Counted from the first letter of the stretch, positions 42,536 to 55,900 are shown. The stretch is 64,000 nucleotides of DNA from Eleusine coracana subsp. coracana (GCA_032690845.1 CM064426.1:44284508-44348507), one strand, 5' to 3'. A program made the numbers and translations. Notes: a model not told the origin generated them from the letters alone.

Positions 42536-45500
42536 AAGTGAACTACACCAATGCGGAAGATATCCCTCAGGACGAATCCGTGTTGACCGGTACGCTCTCG
42601 CTCTATCGCCAGCCTGTCCTTGCCCTTTTTGATTCTGGTGCTACGCATAATTTCATTAGCCAAGCATGTGTGCAAAAACTTAACCTTCAACCCCAGACTA
42701 TAGAAAGATGCTACACAATTCGTTCCCCCGCTGGGCAAATTAGTGCCAATCAAATAGTATGCAAAGCCCCTTTGGAAATAAACAAGAAAATCTACTCCAC
42801 GGATTTTATCATGCTTAGCCACCAGGGAATTGACTTGATTTTGGGCATGTTCTGGATGAAAACCCATAGAGCCATGCTCGACATCGAGCCACGCATTGTT
42901 CCCATCAACTCCCCTTTGCATGGAAAGGACACATTTTCTCTAAACATCAATTCATCGAAAGCCTTGATTGTCCATCACTTGGAAGGGCAGTCGCTCGAGA
43001 ACATCCCTGTTGTTTGCGAGTATCCGGACGTATTCCCCGAAGATATCTCTGGCCTACCACCTGATCGTGAAGTGGAATTTAAGATAGTGCTACAGCCAGG
43101 AACTTCTCCGATATCTCGTCGACTTTATAAAATGGCCCCGAATGAGTTGGCCGAATTGAAAAAGCAGTTGAATGAGTTATTGGAAAAGGGATTCATTCGC
43201 CCAAGCACTTTTTGTGAAGAAGAAGGACAAATCTCTGCGTCTCGTTGTTGATTATTGACCTCTCAACGAAGTCACCATCAAGAATAAATACCCGTTACCA
43301 CGAATTGATACCCTTTTTGATCAATTGGTTGGTGCTAAGGTATTTTCAAAAATTGACCTCCGTTCGGGTTATCATCAAATCAAAATCAGAGCAAAAGATA
43401 TTCTGAAAACTGCCTTTTCTACTAGATACGGATTATTCGAGTATCTAGTAATGTCATTCGGATTGACAAACGCCCCAGCTCATTTCATGTATCTCATGAA
43501 TTCGGTATTCATGCAAGAGTTGGACAAATTTGTAGTAGTATTCATTGATGACATCCTCGTCTATTCTAAGTCCAAGGAAGAGCATGCTGAACATCTTCGC
43601 ATTGTTCTTCAACGTCTACGAGATCACAAGTTGTATGCAAAATTCAGCAAGTGTGAATTTTGGTTGGACCGTGTGCCATTCCTTGGTCACATAGTCTCTG
43701 CAGAAGGAATCTCGGTGGACCCTAGCAAAGTTCAAGACGTGCTAGATTGGAAGCCACAAAAAATAGTTCACCAAGTGCGTAGTTTCCTCAGGCTAGCCGG
43801 ATATTATCGTAGGTTCATACCAAATTTTTCTCGACTGACCAAACCCATCACGGAGCTGCTGAAAAAGGAGAAAAAGTTTAATTGGAACAACAATTGTGAA
43901 GAAGCATTTCAAGCATTGAAAAAATTATTGACAACTGCCCCAGTACTGGCTCAACCCAACATCACCAAGCCATTCGACGTATATTGTGATGCGTCTGGGA
44001 CAGGACTTGGATGTGTACTCATGCAAGAAGGTCGTGTCATAGCCTATGCATCTCGACAGTTAAGGAAGCATGAAGAGCACTATCCAACTCATGATTTGGA
44101 GCTAGCTGCAATTGTACTTGCACTAATAATATGGAGGCATTATTTGCTCGGCAACTTAGTGCACATCTACACAGACCATAAGAGCTTGAAATATATCTTC
44201 ACCCAGACTGATCTAAACATGAGACAACGTCGGTGGCTAGAACTGATTAAGGATTATAACCTGGAGATTCATTATCATCCAGGCAAGGCTAATGTAGTCG
44301 CCGATGCATTAAGCAGAAAGGTCCACTGCAACAACTTAGAGCTGGAAGTTCAGGACCAAAATGACCACGAAACTAATTTGGAACCTAGCCTTCACATTTT
44401 ACATGTTGTAGTGGTTAGCAACCTAAGTGTGCATTCTACCATTTGTGAAGAAATCATTGTTGCACAGAAAAATGACGTTGGTATGAATCATATCAGACAA
44501 AAAATTAAGGGTGGCAAAGCAAAATGCTTCACCCAAGACTCGGACGGTACTCTGTGGTTCAATAACCGTTTAGTAGTACCAAAGGACTTTGAACTTCGAT
44601 AGAAGATCTTGGATGAAGCCCACCACTCCAAATATTCTATCCACCCGGGTAGTAACAAAATGTACTAAGACTTGAAGAAGAATTTCTGGTGGACAAGGAT
44701 GAAGCGAGAAATTGCTCGGTATGTCACGGAATGCGATACGTGTCAGAGGGTTAAGGCTGATCATTTGAAACAGGTTGGATTACTTCAACCATTGAGTATC
44801 CCGCTTGGAAATGGGAAGACATCAGCATGGATTTTATTGTTGGACTCCCTCTCACTTCTCAAAAGCATGATTCAATTTGGGTCATTGTGGACAGACTCAC
44901 CAAATCTGCCCACTTCCTGCCAGTCAACAATAGACATAATGTACGACAATATACAGAGCTATACATAGCAAGAATTCTATGTCTCCATGGAGTGCCCAAG
45001 ACCATTGTTACAGATCATGGCTCATAGTTTGTTGCTCGTTTTTAGGAACAACTGCATGCATCTTTGGGTACCAAGCTGATCCGGAGTTCTACTTACCATG
45101 CCACCACGGATGGACAAACTCAGCATGTCAACCAAATTTTGGAAGATATGCTTAGAGCATGTGTTTTAACACATGTGGTAATTGGGATGCGTATTTGCCT
45201 TATGCGGAATTCTCATACAACAACAGTTACCAGGAGAGTCTAAAAATGTCGCCATTTGAAGCACTCTATGGTCGCAGTTGTAGAACGCCGCTAAACTGGT
45301 CTGAATCTGGAGAAAGAGTAATCTTTGGTCCTGACCTTGTCAAGGATGCTGAAGAAAAAGTACGTACCATCCAAGCCAATCTTAAAGCCGCTAAATGCCG
45401 TCAAGAGAAGTATGCAAACAGACGACGCAGACCACTGTACTTCAACAAGGGCGATTACGTCTATCTCAAGGTGTCGCCTATGAAGGGTATCCAACGGTTT

Positions 45501-45884
45501 GGAGTCAAAGGAAAGTTAGCTCCTTGTTATATTGGACCATTCCAAATTCTGGAACGATGTGGAAACGTGGCCTATAAGCTGGAGTTACCCGCTAATCTAA
45601 CCAGAGTTCATCACACCTTCCATGTCTCCCAGCTTAAGCGATGTCTCAAGCCGCCCATCGACAAAATTTTGGAAGAGTATGACCAACTCCAACCCGATCT
45701 CACGTACTCCGAACAACCAGTGAAGATTCTCCACGAGAAAGAGCGCACAACCCGTAATAGAACCCTCAAATTCTACAAAGTTCAATGGAGTAACCACTCA
45801 GAGGATGAGTCTACTTGGGAATCTGAAGAATTTCTGAGTACTCATTACCCGAAGTTTTGGTCGTCATACACAGGTATGTTTTGA
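42536..45884 (+). pseudogene. Tekay pol: protease, RT, RNase H, integrase, chromodomain-like tail; broken
   Basis: Protease ALFDSGATHNFISQ lies near 42620-42661. RT entry ELLEKGFIRPST (about 43170-43210) is followed by a small deletion and frame change. The frame 43325-44602 then carries KIDLRSGYHQIKI, MSFGLTNAPAHF, the catalytic VVFIDDILVYS (43530-43565) and RNase H with VYCDASGTGLGCVLMQ, IYTDHKSLKYIF and VVADALSRK. Integrase follows in several frames: CDTCQRVKADHLKQVGLLQP, then MDFIVGLPLTSQKHDSIWVI, KTIVTDHGS, TTDGQT and PYAEFSYNNSYQ. The last frame (45159-45884) ends with GDYVYLKVSP, a VHHTFHVSQLKRCL segment and a chromodomain-like KFYKVQWSNHSEDESTWE. Stops at 44600, 44666 and 45025 add to the damage. 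Confidence 0.88.
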
Positions 45885-45952
45885 CCACTGCACTTCCCTC
45901 TAGTTTGCCTTGTTCATAATCTCGGGACAAAATTTCTTTAAGGAGGGAGGGC

Positions 45953-48504
45953 TGTGACACCCCAGGTGTCTCACCTTAACTTAGCAAATATGAGGATCAC
46001 AAATCATGGAAATTATAGCATAAAATGATACAGCCTATCTATTAATTTAATTCCAGGCAAATAAATTCCCTCCAACCAAGTTGTTGAAGCAACTTAAAAA
46101 TTTCAATACAACTTATGCTGAATAAATTCATAATCATGTTGGTAACAATACAATAGAATATTATGAATTTATTGGGCATTTTTCCTGTTTGGAAAGACCC
46201 TCAATTAATTAATTGATTCTTAAGTACTAATTAATGCATTTAATTAATTCTAAAAATATGTTTATAAAAATTTCAAATAAAATTCATCAAAGTGTTCTCC
46301 ACCATTTAAATAGTCAGTCCACCAATTTTCACTAATTTAGGAAGTCCCTAGCTATTTTATTTTGAATTAATGAAAATCAGCTTTGACTAGGGACCTATTT
46401 GCACTAAATCTAAAAGATCAGGGGGCGCAGTGTAAAATCCCCTTTCTTCTTCCTCCATTGGTCGGCGCGACACTGTTTCCTCCTCTGCTGACGCCAGTGC
46501 CGAGCTCGCTCTTCCCCGCACGCCACCGGCTCACCTCGGGACTCCTCGCGCGCACTGTGTCGCTGACTTCTCTGTCGTCCCATCTCCTCTGCCCTCAGCC
46601 GCGAGCCCACCCAACGGCCACCATTCTCCCTCTCTGCACACCACCACCATGACCGGCAAAACTTCAATTCCACCCACTCTCGCCGCTCCCACTCCCCCAC
46701 ACACTCCTTCCCCTCTGTGCAACTTGAAAGCGAGCCCACGAGTTCACAAGCACACTCTCTCTGCTCTGTGCTCTCTGCTCTCTGCCATTCCCCCTCTCCC
46801 TGCCATCTCGCCATTGCAGAGCCAACCTCGTCGCGCTGCCCTACTCTCCCACTGCCTTCCCGGCCCAGCCAAGAGCACCCACGCACCGCTCACTTCCCCT
46901 CTAGCTCCCCAGGCCATTTCCTCGACAACTCCCTGCGTGAGCTCAACCAATTTGAAGAAATACTAAAACCCACAGTTCCGGTGACCTCCTCTATTGTCGA
47001 CCAAAATTTGCCATCTCTGGTGAGCCTCGTTCCCTCTTTCCTCCTCTACCGTTTGCGCAACTCTCGGCCGAACGACCTCACCTTAACTCCTTCCTGTTTT
47101 CATGTGCAAAGTCACCGGCATTCTGCTTTTCCCCCGGCCCCGAACCGTCGCCGTCGATCACCAAATCCGCCTCCACAACGAGCTCCTACTTCCGGCCATC
47201 CCCGTCCAACATCGACTTGATGACGCTCTCCGTGGTGCTCCCGTGAAGCTGTAGGAGCCGACCCCGCCCGTTTTTCCGCTCCGAGCCGTCCCCACGACCC
47301 CGCCGAAGATCTCTACTCTGCCGCCTCTCATCGCCGACCATCTCCCGGTGAGAACACCACTTTGCGAACCCCTCCATCCCCTCCGCCGCGGTACGCACAA
47401 CATTTCTTGGCTTCCGCGGCGAGCTTTCTCCCCGTGCAGCCGCCGGTAGCAAGCTCTCCGGCCATGAGCCGCCCCGCTCCGGCGGGTCCACTGGCGCCTA
47501 CTGGCAGCCAAGCTGGCTCCTACGTGGCCTTACCTGGCACCCACGTGGCTCCAACGTGGAAACCCCCTAAAAATAGAAAATTGCCAAAAAATACATAAAT
47601 CTTTGGAAACTCATAGTAAATCGAGTTTAAACCCAATAAAGCTCAAATAAAATTTGTTAGATTCATTTTGAATTGCTCTATTTTAGTAAATTGATAAATC
47701 ATTGCCTGTGTACTTGCATTTTTATTAATTTATTTAATTGTCCAAACACTAATTAATTCACCAAATATTCTAAAAACCAAATTTAATTCTGATTTTTGGC
47801 ATGCTTGATAATTACATAATTATCTATCACCACAATTTTTGGTTTAGAAAAATATGAATTATTTTGGCTCTGGAATTTATTTAGTGTGGTTGCTTAAATT
47901 AATTCTAGTAATTATTTTATGATTAATTGGCCCCTGCCACTTGGCACAAAAATCACTCACACAAGTCTCTGTGTCCAGTAAATCACACAAGTCCAGAACC
48001 CTAAGTTTACTTAATTAAATTAAATTAATTGCTCATACCACTATTTTACTTTAATCAATGCTAGTAATTAGAGTAATTATATCTGGAGGCTGTAAATTGG
48101 TAAAAATACAATTCATCTATGTCCCTGTTCATGATAAATCACTCGAGATCAGAATCGATTGGTTACTATTGTAATTGCTTAATTATTCTGAAGGACTAAA
48201 ACAACCCTAAATAAATATTTAACACACATAAAATAATGAAACTCTAATTTGTTTCTTTGAACATATGGCTTCGAGAACATTGAAGCATATGGCTTCAAGA
48301 ACATAATAATAATGTTAATCAACATTTAAAGACATTGAGCATCATATCATTGCATTCTACGGTATTTTGATAATACCACAATTCAATTCTATCATATAGG
48401 CAACAACAACCCGGAGCAGGAAGAAGAGGATCTACAGAAGGACCTTGATCCCCAAGAGCAAGACGTTGTAGTTGCTAGCACTAACATCGATCCAAGCAAG
48501 CCCC
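45953..48504 (+). repeat. Tekay element 3' LTR, 3'-truncated
   Basis: Begins TGTGACACCCCAGGTGTCTC right after the purine-rich AAGGAGGGAGGGC (45940-45952, the likely polypurine tract). It matches the 5' LTR closely from 46300 on and stops at about 48504, just after the exon-like block (48400-48495, here free of stops). The last 1.35 kb of the LTR is missing. A 17-bp unique spacer separates it from an inverted copy of the same LTR portion. Confidence 0.85.
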
Positions 48505-48521
48505 GGTTTGGACAATTAGTT

Positions 48522-51054
48522 GCCTGGATCGATGTTAGTGCTAGCAACTACAACGTCTTGCTCTTGGGGATCAAGGCCCTTCTGTAGATCCTCTTCTTCC
48601 TGCTCCAGGTTGTTGTTGCCTATATGATAGAATTGAATTGTCGGTATTATCAAAATACCGTAGAATGCAATGGTATGATGCTCAATGTCTTTAAATGTTG
48701 ATTATTATTATGTTCTCGAAGCCATATGCTTCAATGTTCTCGAAGCCATATGCTTTAAAGAAATAAATTAGAGTTTCATTATTTTATATGTGTTAATCAT
48801 TTATTTAGGGTTGTTATAGTCCTTCAGAATAATTAAGCAATTGCAATAGTAACCAATCGATTCTGATCTTGAGTGATTTATCATGAACAGGGACATAGAT
48901 GAATTGTATTTTTACCAATTTACAGCTTCTGGATATAATTACTCTAACTACTAGCATTTATTCAAGTAAAATAGTGGTATGAGGAATTAATTTAATTTAA
49001 TTAAGTAAACTTAGGTTTCTGGACTTGTGTGAATTACTGGGCACAGAGGCTTGTGTGAGTGATTTTTATGTCAAGTGGCAGGAGCCAATTAATTATAAAA
49101 TAATTACTAGAACTAATTTAAGCAACCACACTAAATAAATTGCAGATCCAAAAATAATTCATATTTTTCTAAACCGAAAATTGTGGTGATAGATAATTAT
49201 GTAATTATTAAGCATGCCGAAAATCAGAATTAAATTTGGTTCCTAGAATATTGAGTGAATTAATTTGTGTTTGAACAATTAAATGAATTAATAAAAATGC
49301 AAGTACAGAGGCAATGATTTATCAATTTAGTAAAATAGAGCAATTCAAAATGAGCCTAACAAAATTTGTTTGAGTTCCATTGGATTTGAATTCGATTTGA
49401 TATGATTTTTCAAAGTTATTGATAATTTCTGGCAATTTCTGGGCATTTTCTGTTCTCGGGATAGGCCACGTAGGCGAGACCTCAGCTCCATGTCGACTAC
49501 ACGTGGATGCCACGTCGGTGCCAGAAGGACTGGCAGTCGGCTTGCCGGAGCAGCGGCTGCCTCGCCGGAGGGCTTGCCGGCGGGGGCTACGCGGGAAGAA
49601 AGCTCGCCGCGGGAGCAAATAAACGACATGCGCAATGAGGCAAAGGGGATGGAGGGGTTCGCGAGGTGTGGTTCTCACCGGAAGACCGTAGGCGGCGAGA
49701 GGCGGTGGAGGAAGATCTTCGGCGACTTCGCGATGATGGCTTGGAGCAGGAAATCGGGCGGGATCGGCTCCTACAGCTCTCCGAGAGCACCACGGAGAGC
49801 GGCATCAAGTCGGCGTTAGACGGGGATCGCCGGAAGTAGGAGCTCATCGTGGGGCGGCTTCGGTGATCGGCGGCGACGGTTTGGGGCCACGGAAAAAAGA
49901 AGAATGCTGGTGACTTTGCACATGAAAACAGGATGGAGTCAAGGCGGGTCGTTCGGCCGAGGGTTGCGCAAAGGGTAGAGGAGGAAAGAGGGAACGGGGT
50001 TTACCGGAGATGGCCAATTTTGGTCGATAGCAGAGGAGGTCACCGGAACTATGGCTCTCGGTGTTTCTTCAATTGGACTAAGCTCACGTAGGGAGTTGTC
50101 GTGGAAGTGGCCTGGGGAGCTAGAGGGGAAGTGAGCGGTGCGTGGGTGCTCTTGGCTGGGCTGGGAAGGCAGTGGGAGAGCGGGGCAGCGTGTCGAGGTT
50201 GAGCTCCGCAATGGCGAGATGGCAGGGAGAGGGGAAATGGCAGAGAGCAGAGAGTGAGAGAGAGTGTGCTAGTGAACTCGTGGGCTCGCTTTCAAGTTAC
50301 GTAGAGGGGAAGGAGTGTGTGGGGGAGTGGGAGCGATGAGAGCGGGCGGAATTGAAGTTTTGCCGGTCATGACGGTGGTGTGCAGAGAGGGAGAATGATG
50401 GCCATTGGGCGGGCTTGCGATGAGGGGACAAGGCGGAGGGCAGAGGTGCAGGCGTTGACGCTGTAGCGCGCGCGTTTCCGAGGGGGAAGGAAGGTGAGCC
50501 GGGCGGTGCGCCAGCGACAGGGAAAAGCCGGCAGGCTCTGCGCTAGTGAGGAGGAAGAAGATTGAGAATTTACACTGCGCCCCCTGATCTTTTAGATTTA
50601 GTGCAAATAGGTCCCTAGTCAAAGCTGATTTTTATTAATTCAAAATAAAATAGCTAGGGACTTCCTAAATTAGTGAAAATTGGAGGACTGACTTTTTAAA
50701 TGGTGGAGGACACTTTGGTGAATTTTATTTGAAATTTTCATAAACATATTTTTAGAATTAATTAAATGCATTAATTAGTTATTTAAGAATTATTTAATTA
50801 ATTAGGGGTCTTGCCAAGCAGATAAAATGCCCAATAATTCCATAAAATTCTATTTTATTATTACCAACATGATAATGAATTTATTTAGCATAAGTTGTAT
50901 TGAAATTTTTGAATTGCTTCAATAACTTGATTGCAGGGTTTTTATTTGCCTAGAATTAATTAAAAGGAAGTGAGTCCTAATATTTCAAGCTATGTTGTTC
51001 ATAACCTAAGCTCTCCATGTTGGTTGAATGAAGTGAGACACCTGGGGTGTCACA
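48522..51054 (-). repeat. Inverted partial LTR of the same Tekay family
   Basis: On the minus strand this is an LTR running from TGTGACACCCCAGG (the complement of 51041-51054) for 2.53 kb to GATCCAGGC, where it ends. It thus covers almost the same LTR portion as the plus-strand copy 45953-48504. It is a diverged copy, not an exact mirror: the AT-rich half is very similar, while the GC-rich island differs more. The outer end at 51054 is a genuine LTR terminus and abuts SIRE-like copia LTR sequence. Confidence 0.85.
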
Positions 51055-51530
51055 CCAACCACCGGCAAGTCTCTCCCTGTCCCTATCCATTAGGCCCCCT
51101 TGTCACTTGCACCGGCATCCTGCTCGTCTTGACTTGGTCAACACGTCGTCTTCATCACCACCACGGTTTTGAGGCTCAACCACGAAACCATCCGTGCTTC
51201 TTGCCTCTTCACATGTACGGTGTGGATCACCCTTGACTTCACCCAGTATCCCGATCCTCCGGCCCCAAGTCCCCTACTTGTGCCCGATCCTCTCGCCGTT
51301 GACCGTCAAGTCGACTCTATTGACCTACACATCATGAGACAAGCAAACACATTTCCCAACTCCTTCAACATCACCAGTACTTCCACCAACTCCGGTTAGT
51401 CAAAACCATGACATGCACATATTCATGCAATCCCGAGATTCCTGTATTTCAACTCAAATACCAAATCTGCTCAAGTCAATTACTCATCACATATATTGCA
51501 AACCATGGCACATCTCCATATGGTTTCTCA
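51055..51530 (-). repeat. SIRE-like element 3' LTR, remaining part
   Basis: The portion nearest the coding region survives. Its border is placed at 51530, where the minus strand reads AAGGGGGAGAT (polypurine tract, 51531-51545) then TGAGAAACC, starting with TG. The stretch 51062-51238 aligns with 63820-63997 in the other LTR. The distal part is absent; it is replaced by the inverted Tekay LTR end at 51054. Confidence 0.65.
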
Positions 51531-51545
51531 ATCTCCCCCTTGATG

Positions 51546-52985
51546 AGTACATTGACAACACCAAATGCACAAATATTAGAGTTTGAATTGCAAAACTGAA
51601 TAAGCTCATCTAAATGGCCAAACTCGAAGAAAAGGTGAGAACAATCCATCTAGCAAAGTAGGGATCACAAATCCAAGAGTTGGCAAAGAAAACGGCTCGA
51701 GACGCAAAGAATGTGAAAAGCGCAAGAAAATGCTTGAGACCATTATATGCTCCCCCTCAATATGTGATAGGTCTCATGTGATGTAAAATGGATCATTTTA
51801 AGTTTCTTAGCATTATTTGTGCATGACCCACTATTTTCAAAGAGGCAAAAGAACAAGCAAACATGCAATACATGAAAATGCAAACCTAAGGAGCTTCAAC
51901 AATTATGCAAACAAGCATTTAACTGTGCTAATCATAAGCATAGAGCTATGAAGTGTAAAAGCAATAACGCACAACCATACAAAGATAAAAAATAGATAGC
52001 AGGGCATAAACACCAAGAGCTATACAAGCTAAGCAGAAAGATTGACTAGCTTAGATAAAATCAAATTTTGCTTGTCATGAGAAAATCTGCCACCACATGT
52101 ATAAGTAGTCCCATCCAAGGAAAAACAAGCATCAAGTGAATCATAAGAATCTAGCCAGTCTCAATCTCAACCAAGGCAACAGGCATTCACAGAAAATAAG
52201 CTCTACAAATGCTCACATATGCAACAGAGACTCATAAGAAAAGAAAAAAGCATTATTCTTATGTTATCCTCATGTAGCTTATAATTCATGCGGAGGGTCG
52301 CACGACTGGGTACGGCAAACACCCCGAGTCTTTGAAGTACAATGTTTGGATTTATCATTTTTATGTTATTTCTAATCCATGCGGAGGGTCGCACGACTGG
52401 GTATGACAAACACCCCGAGGCTTCGAAGCACAATCAACTTATTTGCAAATTAAAAGCATAAGGATGAGCATGCCTTTGCGGCAAAAGGAACAAACGTTCC
52501 CACAATGTTTCATCATGAGCTGAACATTTGCAAAGCAACATTTAGCAAACGCAAGGTGCCAAAGCCAACACATCCTCTAGACTAGCCTTAATGCAAGTTT
52601 CAACAAGGATAAAAGCAATTATACACATGGTGAGAAAGTTTTAGCAAGATTAGTTCACAAGGTTCACAAGAAGCTTAGTTCACCTTTAAGATTAGCAAGT
52701 TACTCCCATGAGTGTATAATAGGCCATCTAGAAAATCTAAGCATGAGAGATTATCATCACATCGACACAACTCAGCTCAAGCTCAATCATAGCAAAGAGA
52801 AATGCAAAAAAGCATAAAAATCAAAGCACATCTACCAATGCATATATTATATATGAGATGCAATGCATAAAAGGTAAGATACATATATACAAGTGAACAC
52901 CAACTCCCCCTCAAATGATGCCATAAGGATGACAAACACCAAGTTCCCTCCCCCCCCCCCCCCCCCCCCCCCCGAAGAAAAGCAT
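51546..52985 (-). other. 3' non-coding region of the SIRE-like element
   Basis: About 1.4 kb without coding motifs, rich in AAGCA/GCAAA words, as is common between RNase H and the polypurine tract in SIRE-lineage elements. It contains a second purine-rich site on the minus strand (GAGGGGGAGCATATAATGG near 51748-51766), two tandem 91-bp repeats and a 24-base C run at 52950-52973. Confidence 0.6.
52288..52469. repeat. Two tandem 91-bp repeats
   Basis: Copies start at 52288 and 52379 with ATGCGGAGGGTCGCACGACT and share GGGTA...ACAAACACCCCGAG...GAAG.ACAAT; the tail of each copy diverges. They lie in the SIRE-like 3' non-coding region. The function is unknown. Confidence 0.8.
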
Positions 52986-55900
52986 TGTGACATCCCATGT
53001 CACAAGATGAAGTTATCAAAACCTAAAATCAATTAAGGGCTAAGCAAAAGTATAATTAATCCATGTGCCAAAGAATAAAAAGAGGAAACCTACTTAATTA
53101 AGTCCATAATATTCAAAAAGGGGTCATTCACAAACATTGCCAAAACCCATGTAAGTACCCCAATATTTTTGCATATTCTGAATGTCCATAATAAAATAGA
53201 ATTTTGAGAATTTTTCCAGAATTTTTGGTAACAAATTGATACCCTTAAAAATTCCCCTAAATTCAAAAAAGGGTATTGGGGTTTGGAATTTTCATAAATT
53301 CTCAAAGCCATTTCAGCTGGTGCTCCCAAAGGCAAAGTTGGAGCACACGCTTTCCTGAATACACACAAAAATTTGTGTCAATTTTTGAGCACGGGAACGT
53401 GTCGAAATCTACCAAACCCGAGTCCAAGTTCTGGGTCAAGCCGGGTCAACCGCCCCTTCCCCATTCCCTCTCCTCCGGCCAGTTCTAACCCGACACGGGT
53501 TGTATCCGGGTACGGCCGCCACCGCCGATCACTGGCGCCCCATGCCGACCACTGCACCGCCAAACCTCCACCCTGTGCCACCGGCCGGAAGTTAAGCCGC
53601 CCACCACCGGCAGCCACTCCCGGGCCGACAGCACGACGCCCCTCCCTCTCTCTCCCTCTCTCGCCGCTCTCGGTCTTCCCTCCGCCGGCTGGGTCAAAAA
53701 GGCAGCAGCCGCAGCAGCAGCACCCCAGCCTCACTTCTCTCTCACTCTCTCAACTCGCAACCCGCTCTCACACCCTCCCGAGCACCCCCAAGCACCGACA
53801 CCCTCTTCTTCCCCTCTCTCCCCGGCGAAACCCGAGTCAGCGCTCTGTTTCTGCCGCCATGGTCGCCGCCGCCCACAGCCTTGCTTTGGCAAGCTCTCCA
53901 TCCACTCTCTCTTCGCAAATCGACGCACAAGGACCCTACCCTACTCCCCTCTGACTCCCTCCCTCCCCTGTGCAGTGCTCTCGCCGGAATTTGAGGAGAA
54001 AAGATCGCCGCCGTCGGGAGCCGACACCCTCCGACGAGAACCCACCTCCGGCCTCCCCCCCTCGACGAGTTCCTCAACGCCGACCATCCCTGGACCACCG
54101 CGATGCTCGTCGACCGCACCCCAGCCTCCCTCTCCCTCGGCACCATCACGTGGACCTCGTCGGAGTTGCCTCTGCCGCCGCGCGTCGTCGCCGGCCACCT
54201 CCGGTGAGACCCTCTCCCCTCCGACCCCCTCCTCAAGATCCCCTCGGCATGGAGGCCATCCGAGTCGCACACGAGCCCCCGTCGTGCCGCCGATCAGCCG
54301 CGGGCCCGAGCTCGCCGTCGCCGGCCGCCGCCGCGCGCGCGCGTCTGATAGGATTTAAACCCAGTGACAAAACTGTAAATAATAGTGAACTTTGAATAAA
54401 CTTCAAAATTCAATATCTCAAGAAATACAAGGCCAAAAATTGTGATATTAATTTTGTTCAACTCCTAAAATCTTACTCTACCAGAAAAACAGGATCAAGT
54501 CCAAGTTTATTTAGTAGATTAATTTATTTAATCCATCAAAGTCACAACCCTAATTTTCTTAATAAATTCATAAGTAATTATGTGTAAACGGTAAATTCAT
54601 GAAATTTCCTCAGTAATCATTTCATGGCATCTCTAAAACTTTCTGCAAAAGCACATTTCCATTTTCATGCATATTTTTAGTATCATTGCATAAATCCTCA
54701 TTTTCAGTAATTGAATTTATGTAAATTATTGGCTAGGAATTTAATTATGAAATTTGGCATTCCTGTTCCTTATGCACTTGTACACTTATGAAAAATCCCA
54801 TGAAAAATTTGAAGTTACCTAAGTACAAATTTGCTGTCGAAATTGATCATTTGCTAAGAAACTAGGAATTTCTTCATATAAATGTTACTTTATGTGTGTA
54901 TTTAATGAAAGTAGGAATAAATTAATTTCTAGAGGTCCATGGAAAAATAACTCGGCTTCACATTACAGTAGAAATTCTCATATTGCAGTTCTATGCTTTG
55001 GTTCTTGATTAACTATATGAGCTAGAACTAGTGATGAAATTAAAAATGCCATGTCTAGGTATAGTGTTAGTGGTGCATATGGTCACTTTAGCTAAGTGGT
55101 TCCAAATGAACTTTCTGAAATTTGACCCTAAGTACTACATTGTCATATCCTCATCAGCATGTGAGGTCATTTAATCAACACTTAGGCCATGCTTATGTTA
55201 AAGTAGACTTTCACTAAGATGGTGATAATTAAAAGTTGCCTTCTAGTAAGTAGAAGTTTGTCCCCTTCAAAATTCAGTGGCTACCATGTCATACTTAAGT
55301 ATGCAACCCTAGTCATGGATGAGTGATTAGTTCATTAATTTATTTGTTGAGGAAGTACCATGAATCTTTATGCCATGCATTCCATCTTTAATTAAGAAAA
55401 CTCCATGAAACCTTGTGTATTCCTTAGCATTGATGCATGTCCATTCCATATAGGAATCGAGACCGTGGAGATCACACCGGACCAGCAAGGAGCTGAAGTG
55501 CACTTTGGTGACGACGCTAACTACGATCACACCGAAGGCAAGCCCCGGTGCATAACCCAGTTTTTATCATTCGAGTCCTTTTCTTTTCTTTATCACAAGT
55601 TAGGAATAATGTATTGTGCATTAAGTGTAGGACTTGGATGAAACACACTTGCATACCCCGCACTGACCTATGATTAGTATGTTAGTAAGCTTTTACGTTA
55701 GCAAATGCTATGCTTAAACTAGTGGAGTCAACGGTAGGTTATAGATTCAACTATGATTCAATTGGTTGACGAACTTGACAAAAACGGAGCACCTATCGTT
55801 GCAACTCCACGAACAAGTATTGAACTGTACCAAGTGCATACCTTTAATATGGGAATTGGTAAATCTAGTAACTTGGGCGCCGTATTGTTGGACGGCCATA

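Larger units (their letters stand above)
34583..48504 (+). mobile_element. Tekay-type Ty3/gypsy chromovirus with very long LTRs and two extra ORFs
   Basis: A 13.9-kb remnant: a 5' LTR lacking its first 345 bp or so, a PBS, two extra ORFs, gag, protease, RT, RNase H, integrase with chromodomain-like tail, a polypurine tract and a 3' LTR lacking its last 1.4 kb. The complete LTR would be about 3.9 kb, judged by overlapping the two copies. The gag and integrase resemble the RIRE3/RIRE8-like group of rice (from memory). Gag carries at least six premature stops, so the element is dead. Confidence 0.85.
45953..51054. repeat. 5.1-kb inverted repeat made of two tail-to-tail partial LTRs
   Basis: The arms 45953-48504 and 48522-51054 are inverted copies of the first 2.5 kb of one LTR family around a 17-bp spacer (GGTTTGGACAATTAGTT region). 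A transcript across it could fold into a long imperfect hairpin. Both arms break at nearly the same LTR position. Confidence 0.8.

Noticed and set aside
49939..50622. Minus-strand Pro/Ser-rich frames in the inverted LTR
   Set aside because: They correspond to the GC-rich island of the inverted LTR, already annotated; no ATG-led conserved protein is visible.
53373..53954. A 193-codon plus-strand frame in the solo LTR island, with a good ATG context at 53859
   Set aside because: It ends at 53954, before the conserved donor, and is in the wrong phase for the next exon-like block; kept only as a possible upstream ORF.
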